The notes beneath the pieces were generated by a model. That model ran no database searches. It was not told the origin of the DNA and worked only from the letters and a program-made list of their open reading frames with translations. DNA of 64,000 nt. Source: Liolophura sinensis (taxonomy: Eukaryota; Mollusca; Polyplacophora; Chitonida; Chitonidae). Position 1 is the first letter of the stretch, and each line of letters starts with the position of its first letter. Below, one piece after another: positions 42,978 through 54,418 of the stretch. The position numbers and the translations under genes were made by a program. The stretch lies in assembly GCF_032854445.1 (NCBI RefSeq), contig NC_088298.1:436001-500000 (forward strand). Reading direction: 5' to 3'.

Positions 42978-43186
42978 TTGTAATGTTGTTCAGAATTTGC
43001 TTGTGCCGCACAAAAAGTACGCTAGCTTTATCGCGCCTGCGATGTCAAGCGACGCTTGGAAAGCGTAAAGAACCAAAAGTTAATTCTTTTATCGCGAGCA
43101 AGCGTGTTTTTGGTGCCCCCCACGTGTGTTGTCTAGTCACGATCTGGCAAGTGCAGTGTGTTTTCTCTTCTGACAGTCCGACCAAA

Positions 43187-45491
43187 ATGGATGTGGAGTC
43201 TTTGATATCAGCCGTGTTTCGAAAACTTGCAATTTGGGACAAAAGAAGGAAAGACCACGCAAAGCGCAACGTTGTGAATCGTGCTTGGAAAGAAATTAGG
43301 GAAGAGCAGAAACATGATGGTAAGAATAACTTTATTGTATGTATTTATTCATGGCTGCTTTCATTTATTTGTGCTTCATTGCCTTCTATTCTGTAGTATA
43401 AGTCCCCCCTCTCTCTCTCTCCTCTCTCTTTTTCCTTTCATGTCCAATATCTTTCTCATTATTTCCTTGGACCCTCTCGCTCTAGCCAACTCTACTATAA
43501 GCTCATTGTAATCTACTAACAAAAGAAAATCGAAGACAGATCTACTTTTATATTTACAAGAGCAGCGTCTGGTCAGTTTACAAACGCTTTTAATGGACTT
43601 TGGCCCAGATTGTTCTTTGAAGGTTACATTTTCTTGTTGATAGGCTATTGAATATATTGCAGAGGATATCTACCGAAGTATGCTTTAAAAACATCCCTAA
43701 CAGTTTTTGAATCATTACATGGCCTCCCAACACGGTCCCAAACTATGCCTTGGTTTTCAACCGAAACTTCGGTGAGGTTTTGCACCATGCCTTCTTTGTC
43801 TATTATAGTGTTATGCAGGACACAAACACATTTTACAGTGCGATCGGCAAGCAGCACGTCTGTCTCAATTTCTTTGTTTAGCAAACGCCATTTTGCTACC
43901 AAAATTCCAAACGCACATTCCACGGTTTTTCTACATCTTGACGATCTCTTGTTGAAGCAGTCTTCATCAAGAGGGAGATTTGTTCCACTGTAGGGTTTCA
44001 AAACATGAGTCATTAGTGGGTATGCCTCGTCAGCAATGAACACAAATGGGGCCACGACATTGGAGTTTGGCAGGGCTGTAGGCTCTGGTATATGCAGTTT
44101 TTCTTGTACAAGAGCACGATAAAGGCCCGAGGCTTGGAAAGTACCTCCATCGCTTTGTTTCCCGTGTTCCCCAACGTTGATTGTCAGAAATTTGTAATGA
44201 GCATCAACAACAGCCTGCAACACTATTGAGAAATATCTTTTGTAGTTCTGAAACATGGATGCTGATTTGCTGGGACAACGGATTCGAATATGCTTTCCGT
44301 CTATCGCTCCTAAGCAGTTTGGGAAATTCCAAAGATTGTAAAAGTCATCAGAAGCCGATAGGAATGTTTCCCTGGTTGGAGAGGGCATATGCACTGGTTT
44401 CAGCTCATCCCATATAGCAGTAACAGTTTCAGACACAACGTGTGCTACAGTGGAGGCACCCACCCGGAAGTTGAAGGCAAGGGTCTTAAAAGATGAAGCG
44501 GTTGCAAGAAATCTGAAAAAAACGACGTTCATCATATTCGTTGTGTCTCTGAAAGCGACTTTTGAATTGTGATATATATATTTGACTTGCTGGAATGGGG
44601 CAATCATTATGACTCAGTTTATGTGAACTTTCATCATTGACAATAATATTATATGCAAGCACTATATCATAAATAATAATGTGCTGTTAATTTTTTTGTT
44701 TTCAGAAACTGCACTGAAGAACAAATGGAAGTCCCTGCGAGACTACTTTGCGACAGAATACAATAAAAGGTCTGTGCCAAGATCAGGAGACGCTGCAAGC
44801 AATCGCGCACAATCAAAGTGGCAGTTTTTCAATCAGCTTCTCTTTTTGAAAGATATTGTTGCGCCGAGAACTTCATTCGACTCCCTAGATCTGGATAACT
44901 TTGAAGGTAATCAACCAAGCCCGGGGATTGCGGATGAGTCTGGAACAGAAGTAGACACCCAGGGCAGCAATGTGGAAAGTCAAGGACCGGACACATTTGA
45001 AAATCCTACAGCCTTTGAAGCACCAGAGCCTGGGCCGTTCCAGGAGTTTTCTCCGGGGCCTCCGTCGAGTAAACGTACAAACACAAGAGCAGGACCCCCC
45101 AAAAAAACGCAGTCGAGACAACTCGGACAGTTACAGGGAACTGATAGATATAGAAGAAAGAAAACTTCAATACTTATGTCAAAAAAGAGAAAATGCCGAG
45201 CAAACAAATGATGCTGACTTCCAATTCCTCAAATCATTATACCCATACATGAAAATGGTCCCTGAGCACCTGAAACTCTGTGTTCGCAATCGAATACAGT
45301 CAGTTCTGCAAGAGTTTGTATACCCACCAACAGTACAACAACGTTCACAAAGCCAACCTCAAGATCTGGATGTACAATTGCGAGATAGCACATCGCCTGC
45401 ATTGTCTTACCAAAGCTATAGCACAGGTTCAACACCTAATAGCATTGATTCCTACACCACTCAGCCAGACTCTCATCATTTCCAGTACTAA
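43187..45491 (+). pseudogene. Harbinger MADF-BESS DNA-binding protein, one frameshift
   Basis: Exon 1 is 43187-43319 (MDVESLISAVFRKLAIWDKR, ending KHD at a GATG|GTAAGA donor). Exon 2 starts at 44706 after TTTGTTTTCAG, phase 1, continuing ETALKNKWKSLRDYF, the core of a MADF domain (Myb-like). The acidic and Pro-rich middle is followed by a shift of frame in the C6/A7 run at 45093-45108. The second frame ends with DADFQFLKSLYPYMKMV and a basic helix, typical of a BESS motif, and stops at 45491. Harbinger elements use such a partner to bring the transposase to DNA and nucleus. Its 1.4-kb intron contains the transposase exon 2 on the other strand. Confidence 0.8.
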
Positions 45492-46432
45492 TTGTTTTCA
45501 TTATGATCGTTAAGACATCTGTCAACGCCTGAACAAAAGATATTAAGCAGCGTTTTTGTTAATATGTTGTAATCTTTATGTTGGTTTATTTTTTCAGCTG
45601 TTATCATTTCTACACCAGGTACATTCATTTAGAGTGCTGAAGACAAAGAGTCATCAAATGATCCTTAATTTTGTTGTACTCAAATTGTATTTTACACAAG
45701 ATAATTAATATGCCAGTTAGGCGTAAATGATTTTTTTCTTTCGCAAGTGGAAAATCATTCTTATTCTTTACGAACAGTGATCTTTTTCAAACATCTATGT
45801 TGTTGATTTTATATAATCATTCTATAACTAAGATAGTTTCTGAGTTTGTTGGCTGTTTTCTCTGTTTGTTTATTGTCTTTTGTGAGTAACAACCTTTTTA
45901 ATCCTACTCTTCTCTCCTAAAATGTCCTCACCATAAGTTTAAAACAAACAAGAGATTTACCTGTTGTAGTTCATAATGGAGATCAATAAACTTTATGATA
46001 CACGTTTACACAGTCTTAGTTCATTGTGTATGCATGAATATATATTTACAGTTATTACTTCATACTTATATATATAACTGTATATACACATACGTTTCAA
46101 CTAAGGGTGACTCACCTGAGCGTAATAACTGGACGCTCCTCTGGCAGAATTGGTTGTTGGTGCCAGTTGCACCAGTTCTTTGTTATCTTTGGTTCAATTT
46201 TTTCTAAGATATACTTGAATGTCTCTTGGCTCATTCTCAAGTATGACTGGAAACGAGAAGGGCTCCTTTCAAGCAGAGGAAACAAGTGGTGATATTCACC
46301 TTCCATTCGCCTCCTTTTATTTATCTCATGAACGCCCATTCTTTTGCGTTCTCCTAGGATAATTTTCGGCAAAACACTGTCTAGCAACAATAGTTCGTCT
46401 TCACTTGAATCCGCCATGGTGCCAAATGACAA
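43645..46432 (-). CDS. Harbinger transposase, two exons, apparently intact
   Basis: Exon 1 is 46432-46116, exon 2 is 44512-43645. The donor CTCAG|GTGAGT and acceptor TTTTTTCAG|AT join in phase 2 to give TLRFLATASSFKTLAF, the expected Harbinger block. The product is 394 aa (or 389 from the MADSSEDE start). The N-terminus includes YHHLFPLLERSPSRFQSYLR. The DDE_Tnp_4 catalytic domain has GAIDGKHIRI, the SDGGTF block, an FIADEAYPL block and VECAFGIL with the terminal Glu. No frameshift or stop was found. The intron (44513-46115) contains exon 2 of the MADF gene in the opposite direction. Cut-and-paste activity is plausible. Confidence 0.88.
45492..46115. other. Harbinger interior: MADF 3' UTR and transposase intron
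   Basis: AT-rich; an AATAAA sits at about 45985 (ATCAATAAACTT), suited to polyadenylation of the MADF transcript. No other coding. Confidence 0.4.
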
Positions 46433-46509
46433 AAATCTACCAGTCGCAAGCGCTATTTACAATCTGTCAATATGTCCACCTCAACGACAAGCAAACGCTT
46501 TCATTTCAC

Positions 46510-46563
46510 GTGCTTGCTTTATCGCGCTCGTTTTTATCGCGAGCAAGCGTTCTTTTTGTGCGC
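46510..46563 (-). repeat. Harbinger right inverted repeat
   Basis: Inverted partner of 42924-42977. Confidence 0.9.
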
Positions 46564-48190
46564 ACTTACCTGGGGAATACTGCACAATCATCCCTATCTC
46601 TACGGACGAACATTTACCGTTGTTACAGACCACAAACCCTTGATTCCACTGTTCAACAAAGCCAGCTGGAAACCTCCTGCGAGAATTGAACGCTGGATCT
46701 TAAAGCTTCAAGGATACTCGTACAACGTAACATATCGCCCAGGACATGACAATCCAGCTGATTTTCTGTCCAGACACCCTTTTCAGTCCCCAGACGCTCC
46801 AAGCTGTAAAGAAAAGATGGCTGAGGAACACATAAACTTTCTAACGCAGCATGCAGTTCCCAAAGCGCTAACACTCGCAGAAATTCAAGACGCCACGAAG
46901 GCCGGTCCACTATTGCGAACTGCAATGGGCTTAGTTAAAGGCAACAAATGGAAATCTGCCTACAAACCAAATGTTAACGCAAAGCTTGACAGCGCTACAG
47001 CAAGACAGCTTCAGTCCTTTGCTACAGTGCACACTAAGTTATCAGTAAACTCTGACGGAAATATCCTCCTGTTTGGTTCCCGCATTCTGATACCAGCCTG
47101 CCTTTGACATTGAGTGTGCGACCACGCCCACGTTGGACATCAAGGTATTGTCAAAACAAGGAAACTGCTTCGTCAAAAGGTTTGGTTCCCTGGTATCGAT
47201 AAACTTGTGGAGACAACCATTGATAACTGTATCCCGTGCCAGGCCATAACCCTGAAAACTCTTTCCCGTCGAGAACCGCTCAAGATGACTGCGCTCCCGC
47301 AATCACCATGGGAAAACGTCTGTGCAGATTTCGTTGGACTATACCCTCTGGAGACTACTTACTGATTGTCTATGACGAATAGTCCCGTTACCCTGAGGAA
47401 GAAAAGGTGTCTTGCACCTCTGTGCGATCCACCATTCCCGCCTTTGACAAGATATTTGCCACACATTGTATACCATTAGTTTTGAAAACTGACAATGGAC
47501 CTCCGTTTAATAGTACAGAGTTTCACCAGTTCCTCGATTACCTAGCTATCAAACATCGGAGAATCACGCCGTACTGGCCAAGAGCTAATGGTGATGCAGA
47601 AAGGTTCATGAAGACCGCACAGAAAGCCATGCGTGCATCTGAAGCTGAAGGAAAGCCATGGAAACAGGAACTATACAAATTCTTAAGGAGTTAAGAATCA
47701 ACTGACAAACCACCTGCTGAAGTCCTATTCACCAGACCGTACCGCACAACTTGCCCAACCAGTCTCTCAACCCGACATCCAGGTTAAAGACGGTAGCGCC
47801 AAACAGAGAATGAAGTATTATGCTGATCTTCACGCACAGGCTAAGCCAGCGACCATTCGTGTTGGTGATATCGTACTACTACGCAACCAGAGAAAGGGTA
47901 AACTTACACCTCTGTTCAGCTCCAACCCATATAAAGTCACCGCAGTGAAAGGATCAATGATGACCGTTAAACATGGAAATCACTCCATCACGAGAAACTC
48001 ATCATTTATAAAAGTGTTGAGATCTAATAACACATGTTCAGATACTACCGCCAACAATCACATCAGTGACATTGACCTTGATGACTACGACCTTGCTGAT
48101 GATGCTACTCCCGCTCACAGCCATGATGAATCAGTGCAACCACGAGTTTCCAGTCGTAGACGACAGCCACCGGTTCGTTTCAGAGACTAA

Positions 48191-48450
48191 ATATAACCTC
48201 GTGATTGACATTTCTGATTGATGCCTTCCAATAATGAACAATTTGAACTTTTAGTTGTTTTAATTGTACCTTTTAATCATTAACAAGTACAGTATATAAA
48301 GTGCTTAACATTTCATTGCTCTTCAAAGCCTAAGAGTCAGAGCTTGACTATACGGACATTTAATTTTGATATTTCGATTTATATCATGTGCATAATAGCA
48401 GATCTATGATGACTAAGATCTCATGCTTTATTTCCAAATGTTGGGAGGGA
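48191..48450 (+). other. Gypsy 3' untranslated region with polypurine tract
   Basis: Non-coding DNA ending in TTGGGAGGGA at 48441-48450 immediately before the LTR, a good polypurine tract for plus-strand priming. Confidence 0.6.
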
Positions 48451-49635
48451 TGTAATGTTGTCACCCAACAGATTACGATTTTATATGTAACCGACACTGG
48501 CGACAATATAGATCTACCAGTCGAGTCATTCTGTGTTGCGTTGCTGTCCATAATTAGAACCCACAAAATTATAGATGGTGACAACTGGCTCGATGAAGTC
48601 ATAATGTATTGACTTTTGACTAAGAACAAGGAGTATTTGTTTTCAGAGAACTGTCCCACAGAATCGGAATTACTGTGACTGCTGTGAGGGTAGACTCGAC
48701 ATCGTATGCTGAATATTGGACTTTGGATGTGTAAATGCGTCAAACCATTGGTGCAGAAGAAGAATCAACAAATATTCTGAACAATAACTGGACTTTAGGA
48801 GAGGGGACAAGCGACACATCTCTTCAAATAAGGACAAACATCAGGTCGGAGATTATAACATCGATACCCTTTATTTTGATGTTAAAACACTACAGCATTG
48901 TGATTTTATACGCATATCCACAGCTGTGTATGTGTTAAATGCTGTCCTTATCGATACTGTAGAATTTGTATTGTATCTTTCCGGTCCGTCAGTTTTATAG
49001 GGTTAAGATTTTGAAGGTTACCGAAGAATCGAGCATGGTGCAGTAACACACGCATGCTATACACACGGACGGGCGGATTGTTCTTGTTGCGATCACAGTT
49101 TTGGGCCGGATTTGACGGACGTCATCTGATATATACGTGTAATTTGCAACATCATAAGGCTGCCAAGAAATTTTGTAAGTAAACGTAGACTGACCGTAAG
49201 TGTTGATTGAACAGATTCTTCAGAATGTCGTTGTTGTTTTAGCATATTACGAAGACGGCAGTCAACGAGTGATCAGATTTTGTGACTGTGTAAAGTGAAA
49301 GTAGTTTGTAAACAGCTAATTACATGTTATACTGTACTCAGCATCTGAAATATTATCAGTAGAGTAGACATAAGGCTTTGTGTGTGTATTGTCTTGTGTG
49401 TGTATGAGCGTAATTTCAGGTACACTGTATTATCGCTTAAAGTTTGTTTTATACAGCTGGTACCACACGACAGCGCTTACGCTTATTGCTACCACGCTTA
49501 CCGGTGTTTAGGTAGCTCAGAACCTCAGTACAACTGTTGGCTTCTGATGTTGTACAGATAGCCTTCAGAGTTATGTGTAAAATAAAGCGGAAGCACTTGA
49601 GTAAAAGAATCACGGGCACTCTTGTTAATCCTACA
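48451..49635 (+). repeat. Gypsy-type 3' LTR, complete
   Basis: 1185 bp starting TGTAATG and ending CCTACA (TG...CA). Positions 48698-49635 match the interrupted 5' LTR. An AATAAA lies near 49581. Compared with the 5' copy there are small indels (for example CAGCGCTGGCAT at 39582 absent near 49240), so the insertion is old. Confidence 0.88.
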
Positions 49636-50323
49636 GATACTATGGGGTAAATATATGCACACAATTATGAGGCCTAAAGCTATACAACGTATATACAACA
49701 TTGCAATAATTGTGTTACTGTACACTACTAAAATTTATGGCAAGACATAATAATTAAGTGTTTAACAATGCATATTTACAGATTTAGGGACTACAATTAT
49801 TATTTTCTTCCAAAAATTAAATTATTGTTCTTGATGGTCATGTAAATGAAGTTGATTGTGTATAGCACAATGCTATTTCATGCCTCCAAAACAGAGAAAT
49901 GTGTCAATAAAAGACGAACATTTGGTCCAGTAGTGTGTTCATGCTGTACATACGTGTTGTTGGTATGATTTTAACCATGAAACGTAAAGGGTTATACATC
50001 TCAACAATGAATCTATAAAACTGAATTTGCATGTTTTCTGTGTATGATATATTACCTGATATGATGTACGTGTTTTCAGATATTACAGCTCTCGGATGTA
50101 GTGCCTAGTCTTAGCGAATTGTAGTGTAGAATAGACACTTTTTTCTGGATAACAATAGTTTTATTGACAGTTACGATCTTAGCTTAAGTAGTTTTGCCAA
50201 TTGTTAAAAGTAGCATGGGAGAATCAGATATGGAGAGAAACTCTAATGGTTTGGGAATTGAAGACGGACTTTAAAATAACTGGACAAATTATGGACCTTT
50301 AGCAGAAAGATAGACTGAGCTAT
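49636..50323. other. AT-rich spacer, nothing recognised
   Basis: No family motif in any frame; contains several TTAA and poly-T stretches. It separates the gypsy LTR from the piggyBac. Confidence 0.3.
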
Positions 50324-51595
50324 TTAACCCTTTTTAACACTCCGAGGCCGATTTATCGGCCGCGATAACATACCTTAAAAACACTACCAGGCCGATATCT
50401 CGACCCCAAAACGTAACGGAACTTCCCACTGGCTGCCTCGCTCCAATTCAGCCAATTAGAGCACAGAATACATAAAGCTATCAACAGGCTGACATGGCGG
50501 CAGTTTGAGTGATATTTCTCGCTATTTCGCGAAATTTTAAACATTTTTGGAGGACAATGAGTGACGCGGACGTCCAAAGTCGAAGTGACAGTGAATCGGG
50601 TGACATGGAAAGCGCTGAGAGCGATAGTTTATCAACTTCTTCAGGCTCTGAAAGTGATGATAGCAGTGACGATCAGTCTGATCAGGGTGACGAAATTCGG
50701 GTACCAGGACGTCCATGGGTGCGTGTTTATCCACCGGAGGGAGATCGAATCCAGGCTCATCCTTTCTTGGAACAAACTGGACCAAAACGTGCGCCACCTC
50801 CAGATGCTGAACCGGTTGAATATTTTTCTCTATTCTTGACTCTTGGCCTAGTTCAGACGATTGTTACTGAAACTAATAGATACGCGCAACAATTCATTCG
50901 CAGCAACCTGGCTACTCTCAGACCTAATTCAAGTGTACACAAATGGATAAAACATGGTGGAACCTCTGTTGTAGAAATGAAGGCATTTTTGGCCGCAATT
51001 CTGAATATGGGACTAATCAAAAAACCCACAATTTATTCTTACTGGTCTAAAAGTGATTCCCAGTGTACAGGTTGGTTTGGTAGGTTGTTCAGTAGGGTTA
51101 GATTTGAACTACTGCTGAAATTTTTTTCATATTGTAAACAGTGATCAGCAAACACTACCTGCACAACCAAACTATGACCCTTCCAGTAAATTTGCTCCTT
51201 TTATTGATCACGCCAATCATGTGTTTCGTCACCATTACATTCCTCAAAGAGAACTCTCTGTTGATGAAAGTCTTACTGGTACTAAAAACAGAACTCAACT
51301 AATCCAATATCTTCCAAATAAACATCACCATAAGTGGGGAATCAAACTTTGGATGATCTGTGAGGCTGTCACTGGATCGCGGACGTTGTGGCAAGGGCTA
51401 TCATATTGTTTGTGATAATTTCTTCACTAGTATTGAACTTGCACGTGAACGCTTTCGAAATGGTACATACCTTACGGGAACGGTGAGGAGAAATCGTCGT
51501 GGCTTTCCACAACTGGTGAAAGGGAAGTCGGGAGTTGGAGAATGTGTCTATTCAAGACAAGGTGAACTTCTTGCTGTTGCATTTACAGTGTTTGT
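50324..51595 (+). mobile_element. piggyBac element, 3'-truncated
   Basis: TTAA at 50324-50327 followed by CCCTTTTTAACAC is the typical piggyBac target and terminus. Within 50 bases there is the 16-bp palindrome GGCCGATTTATCGGCC and a second AGGCCGAT at about 50389, likely transposase sites. The coding region follows. No matching right end is seen; the sequence switches abruptly to unrelated DNA at about 51595. Confidence 0.8.
50557..51595 (+). pseudogene. piggyBac transposase (DDE_Tnp_1_7), frameshifted and truncated
   Basis: Start at 50557 (MSDADVQSRSDSESGD) chosen because upstream DNA is element terminus. The N-terminus is acidic Ser/Asp-rich. Then FSLFLTLGLVQTIVTETNRY, MKAFLAAILNMGL, and a shift near 51140; REL-SVDESLTG holds the first catalytic Asp near 51245, and after another shift near 51365 a CDNFFTS block holds the second near 51415. 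A TVRRNRRGFPQ region follows. The protein stops making sense at 51595, before the third Asp and the C-terminal Cys-rich finger. Confidence 0.85.
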
Positions 51596-51961
51596 ACCGC
51601 GTCGGATTATCCGACGAAAGTCGGATTTTCACAGTTTTGACGGATAAAGTAGGATTTTCATTAATTTTAACCCGTATTCGCCGAAATTCGTCGGATTTTG
51701 CCGTTTGTTGTGCAGAAGAATTTTGTCATGTAGAAAGATTTATTTTACTGTAATCTTTGAGAAATTCAGGGGATGATTTTTGCGAGGCCGAGTTCAGCAG
51801 ACACGTCAGTCGCCAAAACTTTAAACAGTTCACTTACTGAAAATACACCCGCCGCGTCCAATGTAGCAAAGTCAGGCTTGTTCCGGCCTTGCAGTAATTG
51901 AGCACACCCCATTCGCAGTCTGTATGTCCAAATAATGCAGCGGAGGGAGTAAGTACAGCTG
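51596..51961. other. Junction region with GTCGGATTTT repeats
   Basis: Several related blocks (GTCGGATTATCCGAC palindrome at 51602, GTCGGATTTT at 51621 and 51690, AGTAGGATTTTC at 51648) sit exactly where piggyBac stops and before the hAT-like gene. They could be terminal or subterminal repeats of the hAT-like element, but its end is not defined. Confidence 0.4.
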
Positions 51962-53031
51962 TTGGAACCGATCACCCGTAAATTCGCGGAAAATCTCGAG
52001 AGGCCACGAGATTACAATGGCGCCCTTTCCAAAGTCTTGCCAAGATGGTGTTACACTTTACGGAGAAATTATTGGAAACCAGCGACCCGAACGGGGGGGA
52101 AATATGGAGATTGGATTCTTAGGAATGACAATTTTAATGTTACGTGCCGATTCTGCAAGTCCAATGTTTGTTTGAAGGAGGGCGAAAAGGCGTTTAGTAA
52201 GCATAGTGCTACCGGTAAGCATCAGAAGGCGAAGACGACTGCGGGATGCCGTAAGAGTATTGTGCACGCTTTTGCAGCTGCTGCTGCCAAGAATGCAGAG
52301 GCCCGGGGCACTGAAGAGCTGGCGAGAGATGCGGAAATTATTTATTTGCATCACCTGGAGGCACATGGTATATCTCCTCACGCAGCAGCATGCACCTCGA
52401 CTCTGTTTGCACAGATGTTCCCGAACTCTAAAATCGCGGCAAAATTTTCATTTTCTGACTCCAAGCAGGGTTATGAGGTCACGCAAGGGCTCGGGCCGTA
52501 ATACTCGTCTAATCTGACAAGCAGATTGCAATCTGAATATTTCAGTATTAATATTGACGAATCTACGGTCCTAAAATCCAGCCAACTGGCAATAACTTGT
52601 CGGTATTTTAATAGGGAGAAGGACAAAATTGTTACTGAACATTTCCAGACTGTAAACATCATGAAGAAAGACGCGGAGAGCATTGTGACGCTGTTGGACA
52701 AAACATTTACAGATCGGAACATTGACTTCAGAAAACATATGATCCATGTCGAAACGGATAGTTGTCCAGCGATGAGGGGCGTTCGTAATGGAGTTATAAA
52801 AAAAGTGAAGGATAGTATGGAGTACATATCAGACCTTGGTGGCTGCCCAGATCAACACATTGCCAACTCTTTGAAATATGCTATGCTCAGTTTTGATCAA
52901 GAACTTAAAACTCTGTTTGTGGACGTGTATCAAGACATTGAGAAATACCCAACACACCAGGAGCGGTATCAACAGGCTTGCAAACATGTAGGTGTACAAG
53001 TCAAGCCCATGTGCAGAATGGTTGATACAAG
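51962..53031 (+). pseudogene. hAT-like transposase-derived gene, first exon, one in-frame stop
   Basis: One reading frame from 51962 to 53031 broken only by TAA at 52499-52501. A BED-like zinc finger (TCRFCKSNVCLKEGE, HSATGKH) is at residues 61-90. Later parts are KFSFSDSKQGYEV, then YFSINIDES with a likely catalytic Asp, and HVETDSCPAMRGVRNGV. The region ends MVDTR at an ACAAG|GTATGT donor, where hAT-like proteins normally continue TRW, so an intron follows. Upstream residues FAENLERPRDYNGALSKVLP may belong to an earlier exon. Family: hAT-like, subtype not assigned. Confidence 0.65.
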
Positions 53032-54118
53032 GTATGTATGTGTTCTGCACATTAATAGATTTAACTGTTTTTATTACCGTACTTCATAACTGAATATAAA
53101 TGTATAAATCATGATCTTAAAGTAAAACAGAGAATGTAATTTGTACTTGTATGCAACATTTCTATTTTCACTGTAGTGTTGCTTTAAACACTTGTGTTCA
53201 ATATTTAAATATTAGGCTAATTATTACTATGCCCAGTGCAGTGTACAATAATACTATAGTAATTTCGTAAAATATGATTTGGAAATGGTAATAATTGTGT
53301 ACATATTTTCATTACCTTCAGTTGTGACTGGATGAAGTAGGTATGGTTTTAATGACTTCCAATGCAACTGCTAATGCTTGTACTGCATGTAGGACATAGT
53401 TTAGGTCAATATTAACTTCATGTTTGTGTCGCTTGAAAATGCTTGTCAGAATTTAGGCTACGGTACTCAGTCTTTCTTGGAGTATTGATAACTAACCTCT
53501 TAGCAACATCTAAAGTTGATTTTCATGAAAACCGTGAAAGCATTTAATTTATTTGGCAGAAGTAATGAATTAGATTTTCATAAGAAACTACATAATTCAC
53601 AATGGCTTTCCTAGGCAAATAGCTATTTGCTTTCAATATGTGTTGTCCTGTATTTATTTACTTTAGTACAAAGTGAGTCTATTAGTTGCCTGTAGATCAT
53701 CTGCTAACTCTGAACAATAGCTTGGACTGGTGACTTGGTGGTGGTATGTATATGGCCTATCCGGAGTGTATAATACATGTGTCATACCATAGAGTAAATG
53801 TGATTGCATATTGAAGTCTTATTGAATTTCTGTATTTCGGTAACTGTGTTTGTATTGTACCATTATCAGAATTCAGTATGACTTAAATGTTCAGAGTTAT
53901 GTTTATTCTATTTTATGCCAAAGTGTGGAAATCCTGGATGTGTGATACAGCCAATGCTTGGTGAGAATACTCTCAACTGGGGTTCAAACCTCACCCTGGT
54001 CAGGGGATTTGTGAGATTGTTCTGCTTTCATAGTTTGTTATTAATCGATTGCTGGCACTTGTGGACATGCCCAGCTCTGTCTTGATGGCAGTTCTACTAC
54101 ACTGTAAATCTGTGCCTT
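53032..54118 (+). other. Probable intron / AT-rich spacer after the hAT-like exon
   Basis: Begins with GTATGT. No family motif. Contains many short AT-rich stretches. Confidence 0.4.
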
Positions 54119-54418
54119 ATGCTCAAAGCTCTAGGTGGTTGTGACAAAGTCAAATCTTCCATAACCCAAGATATGCGCAAGGCATACAAAAATGCATCTG
54201 CCAGAAGGAAAGAACATCTTGCTCAAGTACAGACTGAATGTATAAAAGAGAAAGAGTTATTGGACTGTACAAGGAAAAGAAAGGTTAAGGAGACCTTAAC
54301 AAACCACAGAGGAAAATTAACCGTGCTATCAAGACAGTTAACCCAAAAGAAGGAGGCCAGTAGGCCTACAGGAACAGGAGAAAAACGAATGTCAACCTCA
54401 ACAGGAAATGTGTTCTGA
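54119..54418 (+). other. Possible downstream coding exon, Lys/Glu-rich
   Basis: A 99-codon open stretch on the same strand, with DKVKSSITQDMRKAYKNASA and a basic/acidic coiled-coil-like run, ending at 54418. It could be the last exon of the hAT-like gene, since the family often ends in such helices, but no firm acceptor could be chosen (CAAAG at 54128 or TCTAG at 54132 are candidates). Confidence 0.35.

Larger units (their letters stand above)
42924..46563. mobile_element. PIF/Harbinger DNA transposon with about 54-bp inverted repeats
   Basis: The ends GCGCACAAAAAGAACGCTTG (42924) and their inverted partner ending at 46563 pair over about 54 bp with one mismatch. Flanking triplets TCT (left) and ACT (right) fit an imperfect 3-bp duplication; removing the element restores the gypsy reading frame (AGT CTT ACC). 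Two genes are present, the transposase (-) and a MADF-BESS protein (+). The block TTATCGCGAGCAAGCGT occurs again internally at 43089, a subterminal repeat. It inserted after the gypsy and is better preserved than it. Confidence 0.9.
42809..48190 (+). pseudogene. Ty3/gypsy pol (RNase H and integrase), split by Harbinger
   Basis: The RNase H part begins at 42809 (ISYASRPLTPVEQRYSQTE, EREALGL) and resumes after the Harbinger at 46566 (TWGILHNHPYLYG, VVTDHKPLI, YRPGHDNPADFLSRHP). The integrase zinc finger follows (HVGHQG.VKTRKLLRQKVWFPG, then C..C near 47225-47235), then the core with Asp at 47328 (CADFVG), Asp at 47490 (KTDNGPPF) and Glu near 47600 (GDAERF). Stops at 47105 and 47111, a shift near 47345, TAG near 47379 and a stop at 47692 break it. 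The tail 47810-48190 ends in a basic RRRQPPVRF motif. Type: K02A2.6-like gypsy polyprotein. Confidence 0.85.

Noticed and set aside
42809-49635. Retrovirus with an env gene
   Set aside because: After the integrase there is only non-coding DNA, a polypurine tract and the LTR; no membrane-protein frame.
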